Below, piece by piece: positions 7,327 to 15,615 of a stretch of 64,000 bases of DNA. Numbering within the stretch: the first letter of the stretch is position 1; the number at the start of each line of letters is the position of its first letter. The notes beneath the pieces were generated by a model. That model searched no databases, had not been told where the DNA came from, and worked only from the letters and a program-made list of their open reading frames with translations. The stretch comes from Ornithinibacter aureus (GTDB lineage Bacteria; Actinomycetota; Actinomycetes; Actinomycetales; Dermatophilaceae): contig NZ_VMSB01000001.1 in the NCBI RefSeq assembly GCF_009858245.1, positions 1,798,001 to 1,862,000 on the forward strand. The letters run 5' to 3'. The position numbers and the translations under genes are program-made.

Positions 7327-9192
7327 GTGAGCAGCAAGACCGTCCAGACGCTCGACCGCGTCGTCATCCGCTTCGCCGGGGACTCCGGCGACGGCATGCA
7401 GCTGACCGGCGACCGGTTCACCAGCGACACCGCTGCCCTGGGCAACGACCTGTCGACGCTGCCCAACTTCCCGGCCGAGATCCGCGCCCCCCAGGGCACG
7501 CTGCCCGGCGTCTCCAGCTTCCAGCTGCACTTCGCCGACCACGACGTGCTCACCCCCGGTGACGCCCCCGACGTACTCGTCGCGATGAACCCGGCAGCCC
7601 TCAAGGCCAACCTCGGCGACCTGCCCCGCGGGGCGACGATCATCGTCAACACCGACGAGTTCACCAAGCGCAACCTCGCCAAGGTCGGCTACGCCGACAA
7701 CCCCGTCGACGACGGCACCCTCGACTCCTTCCACGTGCACGCCGTGGCCCTCACGAGCATCACCGTGGAAGCCCTGGCCGAGTTCCCGACGCTCACCCGC
7801 AAGGAGAAGGAGCGCGCGAAGAACATGTTCGCGCTCGGCCTGCTCTCGTGGATGTACACCCGCCCGACCACCGGCACCGAGGCCTTCCTCAAGAGCAAGT
7901 TCGGCGCGCGCCCCGAGATCCTCGCGGCGAACCTCGCTGCGCTCACCGCCGGCTGGAACTACGGCGAGACCACCGAGGACTTCGCCTCCTCCTTCATCGT
8001 GCCCGCCGCGACGATGCCCGTCGGCACCTACCGCAACATCACCGGCAACACCGCCCTCTCCCTGGGCCTGGTCGCCGCTGCGCACCGCGCCGGCATCCCC
8101 TTGGTGCTCGGCTCCTACCCCATCACCCCGGCATCCGACATCCTCCACGCGCTCGCCTCGCTCAAGCGCCACGGCGTCACGACGATGCAGGCCGAGGACG
8201 AGATCGCCGGCATCGGCATCGCCCTCGGGGCCAGCTTTGGTGGCGCCATCGGCGTCACGACGACGTCGGGGCCGGGGGTGGCGCTGAAGTCCGAGGCGAT
8301 CGGCCTGGCCGTCTCCCTCGAGCTGCCGCTCATCATCGTCGACGTGCAGCGCGGCGGCCCGTCCACCGGCCTGCCGACCAAGACCGAACAGGCCGACCTG
8401 CTGCAGGCGATGTTCGGCCGCAACGGCGAGTCCCCGGTGCCGATCGTCGCGCCGAAGACCCCGGCCGACTGCTTCACCGCCGCGATGGATGCCGTGCGCA
8501 TCGCGACGACGTACCGCACCCCCGTGTTCCTGCTGTCCGACGGCTACCTCGCCAACGGCTCCGAGCCGTGGTCGGTGCCGGAGGTCGACTCCCTGCCCGA
8601 CCTCACCGTCGAGTTCGCGAGCGAGCCCAACGGGGTCGACCCGAAGGGCGAGCCCACGTTCCACCCGTTCCTGCGCGACGAGGAGACGCTGGCCCGGCCA
8701 TGGGCCGTGCCCGGCACAGCGGGTCTGGAGCACCGGATCGGCGGCATCGAGAAGGCCGACGTCACCGGCAACATCTCCTACGACCCCGACAACCACGACC
8801 TGATGACCCGGCTGCGTCAGGCCAAGATCGACGGCATCACCGTGCCCGATCTCGTCATCGACGACCCGAGCGGCCACGCCCGCGTGCTCGTGCTGGGCTG
8901 GGGGTCGACCTTCGGCCCGATCGCGGCCGCGACCCGGGTCGTCCGCAACGCCGGGCACCCGGTGGCGCAGGCCCACCTGACCCACCTCAACCCCTTCCCC
9001 GCGAACCTGGGCGAGGTGCTGACGTCGTACGACCGGGTCATCGTCCCCGAGATGAACCTCGGCCAGCTCTCGATGCTGCTGCGCGCGAAGTACCTCGTCG
9101 ACATCCGCTCGCACACCTCGGTACGCGGGCTGCCCTTCTCCACCGTCGAACTCGCCGACGTCATCTCCACCACCCTCGAGGAGCTCTCGTGA
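7327..9192 (+). CDS. korA: 2-oxoglutarate:ferredoxin oxidoreductase, subunit alpha (gamma-alpha fusion)
   Basis: Large subunit of the KOR enzyme that oxidatively decarboxylates 2-oxoglutarate to succinyl-CoA while reducing ferredoxin. About 621 residues. The N-terminal gamma domain (RFAGDSGDGMQLTGDRF, about residues 14-190) is fused to the alpha domain, where GSYPITPASDILH and TTTSGPGVALKSEAIGLAV are conserved. I chose the GTG at 7327 (VSSKTVQTLDRVV); a TTG at 7309 would add six residues. The stop overlaps the korB start. An actinobacterial KorAB pair of this type is well described in Mycobacterium. Its upstream region is shared with an IS110 element, so expression may be altered. Confidence 0.95.
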   Translation: MSSKTVQTLDRVVIRFAGDSGDGMQLTGDRFTSDTAALGNDLSTLPNFPAEIRAPQGTLPGVSSFQLHFADHDVLTPGDAPDVLVAMNPAALKANLGDLPRGATIIVNTDEFTKRNLAKVGYADNPVDDGTLDSFHVHAVALTSITVEALAEFPTLTRKEKERAKNMFALGLLSWMYTRPTTGTEAFLKSKFGARPEILAANLAALTAGWNYGETTEDFASSFIVPAATMPVGTYRNITGNTALSLGLVAAAHRAGIPLVLGSYPITPASDILHALASLKRHGVTTMQAEDEIAGIGIALGASFGGAIGVTTTSGPGVALKSEAIGLAVSLELPLIIVDVQRGGPSTGLPTKTEQADLLQAMFGRNGESPVPIVAPKTPADCFTAAMDAVRIATTYRTPVFLLSDGYLANGSEPWSVPEVDSLPDLTVEFASEPNGVDPKGEPTFHPFLRDEETLARPWAVPGTAGLEHRIGGIEKADVTGNISYDPDNHDLMTRLRQAKIDGITVPDLVIDDPSGHARVLVLGWGSTFGPIAAATRVVRNAGHPVAQAHLTHLNPFPANLGEVLTSYDRVIVPEMNLGQLSMLLRAKYLVDIRSHTSVRGLPFSTVELADVISTTLEELS

Positions 9193-10295
9193 GCACCCCC
9201 ACGACCACAGACCTCGGGATGCCGGTCAGCGGCCTTCGCTCGGTGCCCCACCTCCCGGACGACGCCGGGAAGCAGACCAAGCGCGACTTCACGTCCGACC
9301 AGGAGGTGCGCTGGTGCCCCGGGTGCGGTGACTACGTGATCCTCGCCGCGGTGCAGTCCTTCCTGCCCGAGCTGGGACTGAAGCGCGAGAACATCGTCTT
9401 CGTCTCCGGCATCGGCTGCTCGAGCCGCTTCCCGTACTACCTCGACACCTACGGCATGCACTCGATCCACGGGCGTGCCCCGGCGATCGCCACGGGCCTG
9501 GCCACGAGCCGTGAGGACCTGTCGGTGTGGGTCGTCACCGGCGACGGCGACGCCCTGTCGATCGGCGGAAACCACCTCATCCACGCGCTGCGCCGCAACG
9601 TCAACATGACGATCCTGCTGTTCAACAACCAGATCTACGGCCTGACCAAGGGGCAGTACTCCCCCACGTCGAAGGTCGGTCAGGTCACGAAGTCCAGCCC
9701 GGTCGGGTCGGTCGACAGCCCGTTCAACCCGGTGTCGCTGGCGCTCGGCGCCGAGGCGACGTTCGTCGCGCGGGCGATGGAATCCGACCGCGCCGAGCTC
9801 ACCGGCATCCTCAAGGCGGCCGCCGAGCACCGAGGCACCGCCCTGGTCGAGATCTACCAGAACTGCCCGATCTTCAACGACGGCGCCTTCGAGGTGCTCA
9901 AGGACCGCACCCAGCAGGAGGCCCGCATCGTGCGGCTGCGCGCCGGCGAGGCCGTCACCGTCGGTGCGGAGGGTGAGCGCAAGGTGCTGGTCCGGCAGGG
10001 CTCGGGCGTCATGAAGTTCATCGCCGAGGCTGAAGCCGCGTCCGGCGAGAAGGGTGCCGTCGTGGTGCACGACCCGGCGCTCGACGACCCGTCGCAGGCC
10101 TTCCAGCTCTCCCGGCTGGACTCCCCCGAGATGACGCACGTGCCCATGGGCATCTTCCGCCAGGTCGACCGGCCCACCTACGACGACCTCGTGCGGGCCC
10201 AGGTCGACGCGGCGGTCAGCACCGCTGGGGGCCCCGCCACCGACGCCGACCTCACCGACCTGCTGCGCGGACGCGACACCTGGACCGTGGGGTGA
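9189..10295 (+). CDS. korB: 2-oxoglutarate:ferredoxin oxidoreductase, subunit beta (TPP-binding)
   Basis: Thiamine-diphosphate and iron-sulphur subunit of KOR, 368 residues. The motif RWCPGCGDYVIL provides two Cys, GIGCSSRFPYYL a third and YQNCPIFND the fourth, matching the 4Fe-4S ligands of the family. The TPP/Mg motif is VTGDGDALSIGGNHLIHALR with FNNQIYGLTKGQ after it. The GTG start overlaps the korA stop, and the stop overlaps the rarD start. The enzyme can act as an alternative to 2-oxoglutarate dehydrogenase in the citric acid cycle and provides reduced ferredoxin. Confidence 0.95.
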   Translation: MSTPTTTDLGMPVSGLRSVPHLPDDAGKQTKRDFTSDQEVRWCPGCGDYVILAAVQSFLPELGLKRENIVFVSGIGCSSRFPYYLDTYGMHSIHGRAPAIATGLATSREDLSVWVVTGDGDALSIGGNHLIHALRRNVNMTILLFNNQIYGLTKGQYSPTSKVGQVTKSSPVGSVDSPFNPVSLALGAEATFVARAMESDRAELTGILKAAAEHRGTALVEIYQNCPIFNDGAFEVLKDRTQQEARIVRLRAGEAVTVGAEGERKVLVRQGSGVMKFIAEAEAASGEKGAVVVHDPALDDPSQAFQLSRLDSPEMTHVPMGIFRQVDRPTYDDLVRAQVDAAVSTAGGPATDADLTDLLRGRDTWTVG

Positions 10296-11266
10296 CCCCG
10301 CCTCCGTCGGGCGCGGCCCCGACGGGAGGTGGGGAGGCCGAGCTACGACGTGGCACGGCATACGCCTTCCTCGCCTACGGCATCTGGGGGATGTTCCCCC
10401 TGTACTTCGCGGCCCTCGAACCCTCCGGGGCCTGGGAGATCCTGGCCCACCGCATCCTGTGGACGTTGGCCGTCGTCGCCCTCGTGCTGCTCGTGCGTCG
10501 CGACCTCTGGTGGATCCGGCCGTTCCTGTCGCGACCGCGTCTCGTCGCCGGCATCACGCTGGCGGCCCTGCTCATCGCCGCCAACTGGATCATCTACGTG
10601 CTCGCCGTGCTCACCGGTCGCACGTACGAGGCTGCCCTCGGCTACTTCCTCAACCCCATCGTCACCGTCGGCCTCGGCGTGCTCGTGCTCGGGGAACGGC
10701 TCAGGCGCCTGCAGTGGGCAGCGGTGGCCGTGGGCGCGGTGGCAGCGGTCTACCTCACGGTGGCCGGCGGCGTGCTTCCGTGGATCAGCCTCAGCCTGGC
10801 GTTCACGTTCGGTCTCTACGGGCTGGTGAAGAAGCGGGTCGGTGCGAGCCTGGAGGCGCTGCACTCGTTGGCCGCGGAGACCGCGGTGCTCGCGCCGGTG
10901 GCCGTCGGCGTCATCGTCGTGCTGTCGGTGCAGGGTGCGACGACCTTCGCCGGGCACGGCGTCGTACACACGACGCTGCTCGTGCTCGCCGGGGTGGTCA
11001 CCGCCGTGCCGTTGCTGCTGTTCGCCGCGGCTGCCCGGCGGATCCCCCTGGTCACCGTCGGCCTGATCCAGTTCATCACCCCGATGCTCCAGCTGCTCGT
11101 CGGGGTGACCCTGCTCGGTGAGCACGTGAGCGGCCGCCTGTGGTTCGGGTTCGGGATCGTCTGGGTGGCGCTGGCCCTGCTGAGCGTCGACTCGCTGCGC
11201 GCGGCCAGGACGGCCCGGGCGGACCGGCGGGCACTGCCCGAGGACCCGCCGGAGCCGTGCCCCTGA
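10292..11266 (+). CDS. rarD: RarD-like EamA-family transporter
   Basis: 324-residue integral membrane protein of the drug/metabolite transporter superfamily with ten hydrophobic segments. Signature stretches are YGIWGMFPLYFAAL, ILAHRILWTL and ANWIIYVLAVLTGRTYEAALGYFLNP, typical of the RarD branch. The substrate is unknown; the Escherichia coli name comes from a chloramphenicol-sensitivity phenotype. The GTG start overlaps the korB stop, so it is translated with korAB, although a functional link is not obvious. Confidence 0.9.
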   Translation: MTPPPSGAAPTGGGEAELRRGTAYAFLAYGIWGMFPLYFAALEPSGAWEILAHRILWTLAVVALVLLVRRDLWWIRPFLSRPRLVAGITLAALLIAANWIIYVLAVLTGRTYEAALGYFLNPIVTVGLGVLVLGERLRRLQWAAVAVGAVAAVYLTVAGGVLPWISLSLAFTFGLYGLVKKRVGASLEALHSLAAETAVLAPVAVGVIVVLSVQGATTFAGHGVVHTTLLVLAGVVTAVPLLLFAAAARRIPLVTVGLIQFITPMLQLLVGVTLLGEHVSGRLWFGFGIVWVALALLSVDSLRAARTARADRRALPEDPPEPCP

Positions 11267-11342
11267 CGGCTCCTCGGGCGTCGAAGCACTCCCCCGACGG
11301 CTCGGCGTCGAAGCACTCCCCCTGACAAGCCCTCGCTCAACC

Positions 11343-11390
11343 GGACAAGCCTTGTCCAGCAGAGTCGGGACTTATCGGGTGACCCGATAA
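11343..11390. repeat. Two short perfect palindromes at the break of the DUF2804 remnant
   Basis: GGACAAGCCTTGTCC (11343-11357) and TTATCGGGTGACCCGATAA (11372-11390). Just before them lie two copies of GGCGTCGAAGCACTCCCCC-type sequence (from about 11278 and 11305). They lie where the DUF2804 similarity ends and could mark a recombination or insertion scar. They could also act as a terminator for rarD. Confidence 0.5.
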
Positions 11391-11394
11391 AGCC

Positions 11395-11616
11395 GGCGTA
11401 GTCCAGTGACGAGACGGTGACGCCGACGAGGTGGGTCGGGGTCGTGACCGCCCAGTACTCCCACCGTTTCGTGCGGCCCCACCCCCGCCGGCCGCGGCCG
11501 ATCCGGCTCGTGTCGTGGAGCGGATGCCGGGTCCAGCCGACCGCGTCCGGGTTCAGGGTGCCGTCGGGTCGGCAGAGCTCGACCTCGGCCGTGATCTCGC
11601 GTTCGGTGACCCGCAC
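11395..11616 (-). pseudogene. DUF2804-like gene fragment, 3' truncated
   Basis: From the GTG at 11616 about 70 residues resemble the N-terminal part of DUF2804 proteins (normally about 330 residues): a CRPDGTLNPDAVGWTRHPLH stretch, then KRWEYWAVTTPTHLVGV and VSSLDYAG. After that the frame runs into palindromic intergenic DNA and then antisense through rarD, with no similarity. The gene is therefore cut short. Its start lies just downstream of the FAD-linked oxidase stop, so it was once cotranscribed with it. Confidence 0.7.
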
Positions 11617-11622
11617 GGCGGC

Positions 11623-12924
11623 TCAGTCCCCGAGGAGGTGGCGGACGTGGGCGTTGGTGAATCGCCGCCCGGGATCGAGGCGGTCACGGACCGCTCGGAA
11701 GTCGTCGAACCGCGGGTAGAGCTCGCGCAGCCGGTCGGCCCGCAGGGTGTGCACCTTGCCCCAGTGCGGCCGCCCTGCGTGCTCGGCCACGATCGCCTCG
11801 AAGGCCTCGAACAGCGGCCGCGGGTCCATCCGGTGGTACTGGTGCACGGCGACGTAGGCGTTCTCCCGTTCGTACGCGGTCGACAGCCACACGTCATCGG
11901 CCCCGATGAAGCGCACCTCCACCGGGAACGGCACGGGCGCGCGGGTGCGGTCGAACCACGCCCGAAGTTCCGCGAGCACCGCCTCGACCGCGTGGCGCGG
12001 CACGGCGTACTCGCTCTCGACGAAGCGCACCTTGCGCGAGGAGCAGAACACCTTCCAGGAGTCGTCGGCGAACTCGCGCGCCCCGAGCACGCGCGCCGTG
12101 GCCCGGTTGACCACCGGCACGGATGCCGGGAGCGCTGCGGCCCCGCGGTTGATCACCTCGAACACCCGGTTCGCGAGGAGGTCGTCATCGAGCCGAGCCC
12201 GCCACGGGGCGAGCGGCGGCGGGCCCTGCCGCGGGCCGACGACGTCGTTGCGCTTGACGAGCACGCGGTCGGTGTGGGGGAACCAGTGCAGGTCGAGGTG
12301 GTCGTGGGTGTCGGCCTCGGTCTGGACGCGGGGCAGCAGGTCGCTCAGCGCCTCGCTGCACTCCTTGGCGTGCAACCGGTAGGCGGGCACGCACGCGAGT
12401 TCGACCTCGGTGACGACCCCGAGGGCGCCCAGCCCGACGGCCGCGGCGGCGAGCACCTCTTGCTCGCGCTCGGTCGAGCACTCCAGCGTGCTGCCGTCGG
12501 CCAGCACGAGGGTCAGGCCGGTCACCGCCGCCGCGATGCCCTGTCGGCGGGTGCCGGTGCCATGGGTTCCGGTGGCGATGGCTCCGGAGATGGTCTGCCG
12601 GTCGATGTCGCCGAGGTTCGGCAGGGCCAGCCCAAGCCGCTGCAGCGCCGGGTTGAGCACGTGCAACGGTGTTCCGGCCAGCACCCTGACCCGGTTGCGC
12701 TCCCGGTCGACGCCGACCACCCCGCTCAGGCCGTCGACGTGCAGCAGCATCCCGTCGGTCGCGACCAGCGGGGTGAAGGAGTGCCCGGACCCGGCCACGC
12801 GCACACCGAGCCCGGCACGCGCAGCGGCGCGAACGGCATCCGCGACTGCCTCGGCGCTGGTGGCATGACGAACCTGCACAGGGGACGCCACGACGTTGCC
12901 GCCCCAGTTGCGCCAGCTGGTCAT
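11623..12924 (-). CDS. FAD-linked sugar-1,4-lactone oxidase (D-arabinono-/L-gulono-lactone oxidase type)
   Basis: 433-residue VAO-family flavoprotein. The N-terminal FAD-binding PCMH domain has VRVAGSGHSFTPLVATDG; in related enzymes the His after SG can carry FAD covalently. It continues with LPNLGDIDRQTISGAIATGT and HGTGTRRQGIAAAV. The C-terminal ALO domain ends with AGRPHWGKVHTL, the HWGK motif of aldonolactone oxidases. It would oxidise an aldonolactone, but the substrate cannot be told from sequence. Its ATG overlaps the stop of the upstream racemase-fold gene, and the broken DUF2804 gene follows. Confidence 0.88.
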   Translation of the reverse strand: MTSWRNWGGNVVASPVQVRHATSAEAVADAVRAAARAGLGVRVAGSGHSFTPLVATDGMLLHVDGLSGVVGVDRERNRVRVLAGTPLHVLNPALQRLGLALPNLGDIDRQTISGAIATGTHGTGTRRQGIAAAVTGLTLVLADGSTLECSTEREQEVLAAAAVGLGALGVVTEVELACVPAYRLHAKECSEALSDLLPRVQTEADTHDHLDLHWFPHTDRVLVKRNDVVGPRQGPPPLAPWRARLDDDLLANRVFEVINRGAAALPASVPVVNRATARVLGAREFADDSWKVFCSSRKVRFVESEYAVPRHAVEAVLAELRAWFDRTRAPVPFPVEVRFIGADDVWLSTAYERENAYVAVHQYHRMDPRPLFEAFEAIVAEHAGRPHWGKVHTLRADRLRELYPRFDDFRAVRDRLDPGRRFTNAHVRHLLGD

Positions 12925-14066
12925 CCGAAGTTCTTTCCCTCACCGCGGTAGGACGGCACGCTGTCGACCAGCTGCCCGGCGCTCACGAGGTGCACGGTGT
13001 CGAAGCGTTCCAGCAGCTCGCCGGCCTTGGCCCCGCGCAGCCAGACGCGGTCACCGATCGCCAGGTCACCCGCTCCGTCCCCGTGCAGGGGCGTCTGCAC
13101 CTCGCCGGCAGCCTCGGTGCGCACCAGTTTCAGGCCACGGCGCACCGGTGACGGGACACGCGCCCAGCCCGGCTCGCCGCTCGCGACGTAGCCGCCACCG
13201 AAGGCCGTGGCGAAACCCGGGGCCGGACGCCGCACCACGGGCAGGGCGAAGGCCATCGCGGGGCGTGGGGAGAAGTCGTCGTAGGCGTCGAAGAGCGTGG
13301 GCGCGTACAGGCCTGACCCGGCAGCCAGTTCGGTGACGACCGGGTCGCCCGCGAAGCGGTGCAGGCTGCCGGTCCCGCCTGCGTTGACGAACCGCAGGTC
13401 GGTCTCGGCCCGCAGCGCCTCGACGACGGCGCGGCGGCGGTCGGCGACCTCGGGGACCGAACGGCGCTTCAGGGCGCGAAGGTGTGGCCCGGCATCCGGC
13501 AGCCCGGCGACCTGGGCGTCGTAGGTCATGACGCCCCGCACGTCGAGCCCCACCCCGAGGGCTGCCCGCACCACGGCGAGGGCCTGCGCGGGGGTACGGG
13601 TCGGCGAGCGCCGCACGCCGAGGTGCACGGGGCCGACGCGCAGCGAGGCGTCGACGTCGAGTGCCACGCCGAGGCCACGGGCGGCCGCACCCAGGGTGTC
13701 GCGCAGCCAGCGGACGTGCTCGACCGAGTCGATGGTGATGGTCACCTCGCGGCTCAGGAGATCGTCGGTGGCAACCGCCCGCAGGGCCTCGACGTCGACG
13801 CTCGGGTACGCGACGAACACGTCGCGCACGCCTGCGGTGACGAGCCAGATCGCCTCGGGCACGGCATACGCCATGACCCCGGCGAACCCCGGGCGGGCGA
13901 GCACCCGGTCGAGCAGGGCACGACACCGCAGCGACTTCGAGGCGACCCTGATCGGCAGGCCGTCGGCACGGCGCACGAGGTCGTCGGCGTTGGCGTCGAA
14001 CGCCTCGAGATCCACCGCGACCAGAGGGGCGGGCAGGGCCGCTGTTGCGCTCTCCCACGGGTTCAC
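12921..14066 (-). CDS. Alanine racemase-fold PLP enzyme (amino acid deaminase/aldolase-like)
   Basis: 381 residues with the N-terminal alanine-racemase TIM-barrel fold (PLP fold type III). PIRVASKSLRCRALLDR holds the probable PLP Lys, LVAVDLEAFDANADDLVRRA is the first strand and helix, and RFVNAGGTGSLHR contacts phosphate. It resembles the D-threonine aldolase/D-serine dehydratase branch more than true alanine racemases. It is coupled to the FAD-linked oxidase and may work with it in one pathway, but the substrate is unknown. Confidence 0.8.
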   Translation of the reverse strand: MNPWESATAALPAPLVAVDLEAFDANADDLVRRADGLPIRVASKSLRCRALLDRVLARPGFAGVMAYAVPEAIWLVTAGVRDVFVAYPSVDVEALRAVATDDLLSREVTITIDSVEHVRWLRDTLGAAARGLGVALDVDASLRVGPVHLGVRRSPTRTPAQALAVVRAALGVGLDVRGVMTYDAQVAGLPDAGPHLRALKRRSVPEVADRRRAVVEALRAETDLRFVNAGGTGSLHRFAGDPVVTELAAGSGLYAPTLFDAYDDFSPRPAMAFALPVVRRPAPGFATAFGGGYVASGEPGWARVPSPVRRGLKLVRTEAAGEVQTPLHGDGAGDLAIGDRVWLRGAKAGELLERFDTVHLVSAGQLVDSVPSYRGEGKNFG

Positions 14067-14181
14067 CCCCCGACCCTACTGAACGCGACGTCGGGCCCGT
14101 CGGCGGTTGGGGCACCACTGCCGCCGTCGAAGCGCCGGACACACCGCGCCCGCCCCGCCGGCCCGGTGGCAGACTGCGTCG

Positions 14182-15474
14182 GTGACCGAGGACGTCGAGA
14201 CCTACGTGGGGGACCCGCCCCGCACGCGCTGGCACCGCGCATGGGCTGTGGCTGGCGTGACGCTCGCGGCCCTCGTCGCAGCCGCCGCGTTCCGGTCCTC
14301 GACCGGGGTGCTCCTCGAACCCATCGAGCGGGAGTTCGGCTGGTCGCGGGCCACGACGTCCGGCGCGGTCAGCCTCAACCTCGTGCTCTACGGCATCAGT
14401 GCACCCTTCGCCGCCGCCGCGATGGAGCGGTGGGGGGTGCGGCGAACGGTGACCACGGCGCTGGTCGTCGTCGGGGTCGCGAGCGGGCTCACGACGGTGA
14501 TGACCGCGCCGTGGCAGCTGTGGGTGCTGTGGGGCGTGTTCATCGGCGTCGGCACCGGGGCCATGGCGCTGGTGTTCGGTGCGATCGTCGCGAACCGCTG
14601 GTTCCACACGCAGCGCGGCCTGGTCACCGGGGTGTTCTCGGCGGCCAGCGCGACGGGCCAGCTGATCTTCCTGCCCGTCATCGCGCGCACCGCGTCGGAT
14701 GCCGGGTGGCGGGCCGCCGCCCTCATCGTCAGCGCCCTGGCCCTCCTCACCGCGGTGCTCGTCGTGGCCTTCCTGCGCGACCGACCCGGCGACGTCGGGG
14801 TGCTGCCCTACGGGCTGCCACCCGGGTCGATGGTTGATGCGCCGACGGCACCGACCGCCTCACCCGCGGTCGTCGCCCTGCGCGTGCTGCGGTTCGCGAG
14901 CCGCACCTGGGTGTTCTGGGCACTGGCCCTGACGTTCTGGATCTGTGGCTGGTCGACCAACGGCATCATCCAGACCCACTTCATCCCCGCGGCCCACGAT
15001 CACGGGATGCCGTCCACCACCGCCGCGGGCCTGCTCGCCCTGGTGGGGGTGTTCGACATCGTCGGCACGATCGCGTCGGGCTGGCTGACCGACCGGGTCG
15101 ACCCCCGGTGGCTGCTCGCCGGCTACTACTTCGGGCGCGCGCTGTCGCTGTTGGCGCTGGATGCCGTGCTGGCCCCCGGGATCGTGCCCGGCATGTGGGT
15201 GTTCATCGTCTTCTACGGCCTGGACTGGGTGGCCACCGTCCCCCCGACCGTGGCCCTGTGCCGAACCCACTTCGGTCTCGAACGCTCGGGAGTGGTGTTC
15301 GGGTGGGTGTTCGCCTCGCACATGATCGGGGCCGGGGTCGGGGCCAGCGTCGCGGGGCTGGTGCGCACCGAGCAGGGTGACTACCACTGGGCGTGGCTCA
15401 TCGCGGCGGCGATGTGCTTCGCCGCGGTGGCGCTGTCGCTGTCGATCCCCCGCCGTCCCCACATCGACCAATAG
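14182..15474 (+). CDS. Major facilitator superfamily transporter
   Basis: 430 residues from GTG 14182 (VTEDVETYVGDPPRTRWHRA), with twelve hydrophobic segments. Loop 2-3 reads AAAMERWGVRRTV in place of the usual G-x-x-x-D-R-x-G, while the second half has SGWLTDRVDPRWL. It looks like an oxalate/formate-antiporter-type MFS protein, but the substrate is unknown. An odd feature is that the stop codon TAG (15472-15474) and the last residues HIDQ come from a copy of the dispersed palindromic repeat, so the C-terminus was probably changed by the repeat. Confidence 0.88.
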   Translation: MTEDVETYVGDPPRTRWHRAWAVAGVTLAALVAAAAFRSSTGVLLEPIEREFGWSRATTSGAVSLNLVLYGISAPFAAAAMERWGVRRTVTTALVVVGVASGLTTVMTAPWQLWVLWGVFIGVGTGAMALVFGAIVANRWFHTQRGLVTGVFSAASATGQLIFLPVIARTASDAGWRAAALIVSALALLTAVLVVAFLRDRPGDVGVLPYGLPPGSMVDAPTAPTASPAVVALRVLRFASRTWVFWALALTFWICGWSTNGIIQTHFIPAAHDHGMPSTTAAGLLALVGVFDIVGTIASGWLTDRVDPRWLLAGYYFGRALSLLALDAVLAPGIVPGMWVFIVFYGLDWVATVPPTVALCRTHFGLERSGVVFGWVFASHMIGAGVGASVAGLVRTEQGDYHWAWLIAAAMCFAAVALSLSIPRRPHIDQ

Positions 15475-15490
15475 GTCACTCCAGGTACGC
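15452..15490. repeat. Dispersed palindromic repeat, copy 3 (gives the MFS stop codon)
   Basis: Core GACCAATAGGTC at 15466-15477, preceded by CGTCCCCACAT and followed by ACTCCAGGTAC. The TAG inside the core ends the MFS gene. Confidence 0.85.
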
Positions 15491-15507
15491 CAGCGACCCA
15501 CCCCAGC

Positions 15508-15542
15508 CGTACCCACAACGACCAATAGGTCACTCCGGGTAC
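15508..15542. repeat. Dispersed palindromic repeat, copy 4
   Basis: CGTACC, core GACCAATAGGTC at 15520-15531, and a closing GGTAC. The spacing is the same as copy 1 (35 bp). Confidence 0.85.
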
Positions 15543-15573
15543 GCCAGAGGCATCCGGCCGATGTCGCTATGGT

Positions 15574-15585
15574 GACCTATTGGTC
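15574..15585. repeat. Dispersed palindromic repeat, copy 5 (core only, opposite orientation)
   Basis: Core GACCTATTGGTC with weak outer arms, lying between the MFS gene and the convergent polyprenyl synthase gene. It faces copy 4, so copies 4 and 5 together could form a larger hairpin. Confidence 0.75.
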
Positions 15586-15615
15586 GATTCCGGGACGGGG
15601 TTGGGGGCCTGCGGG

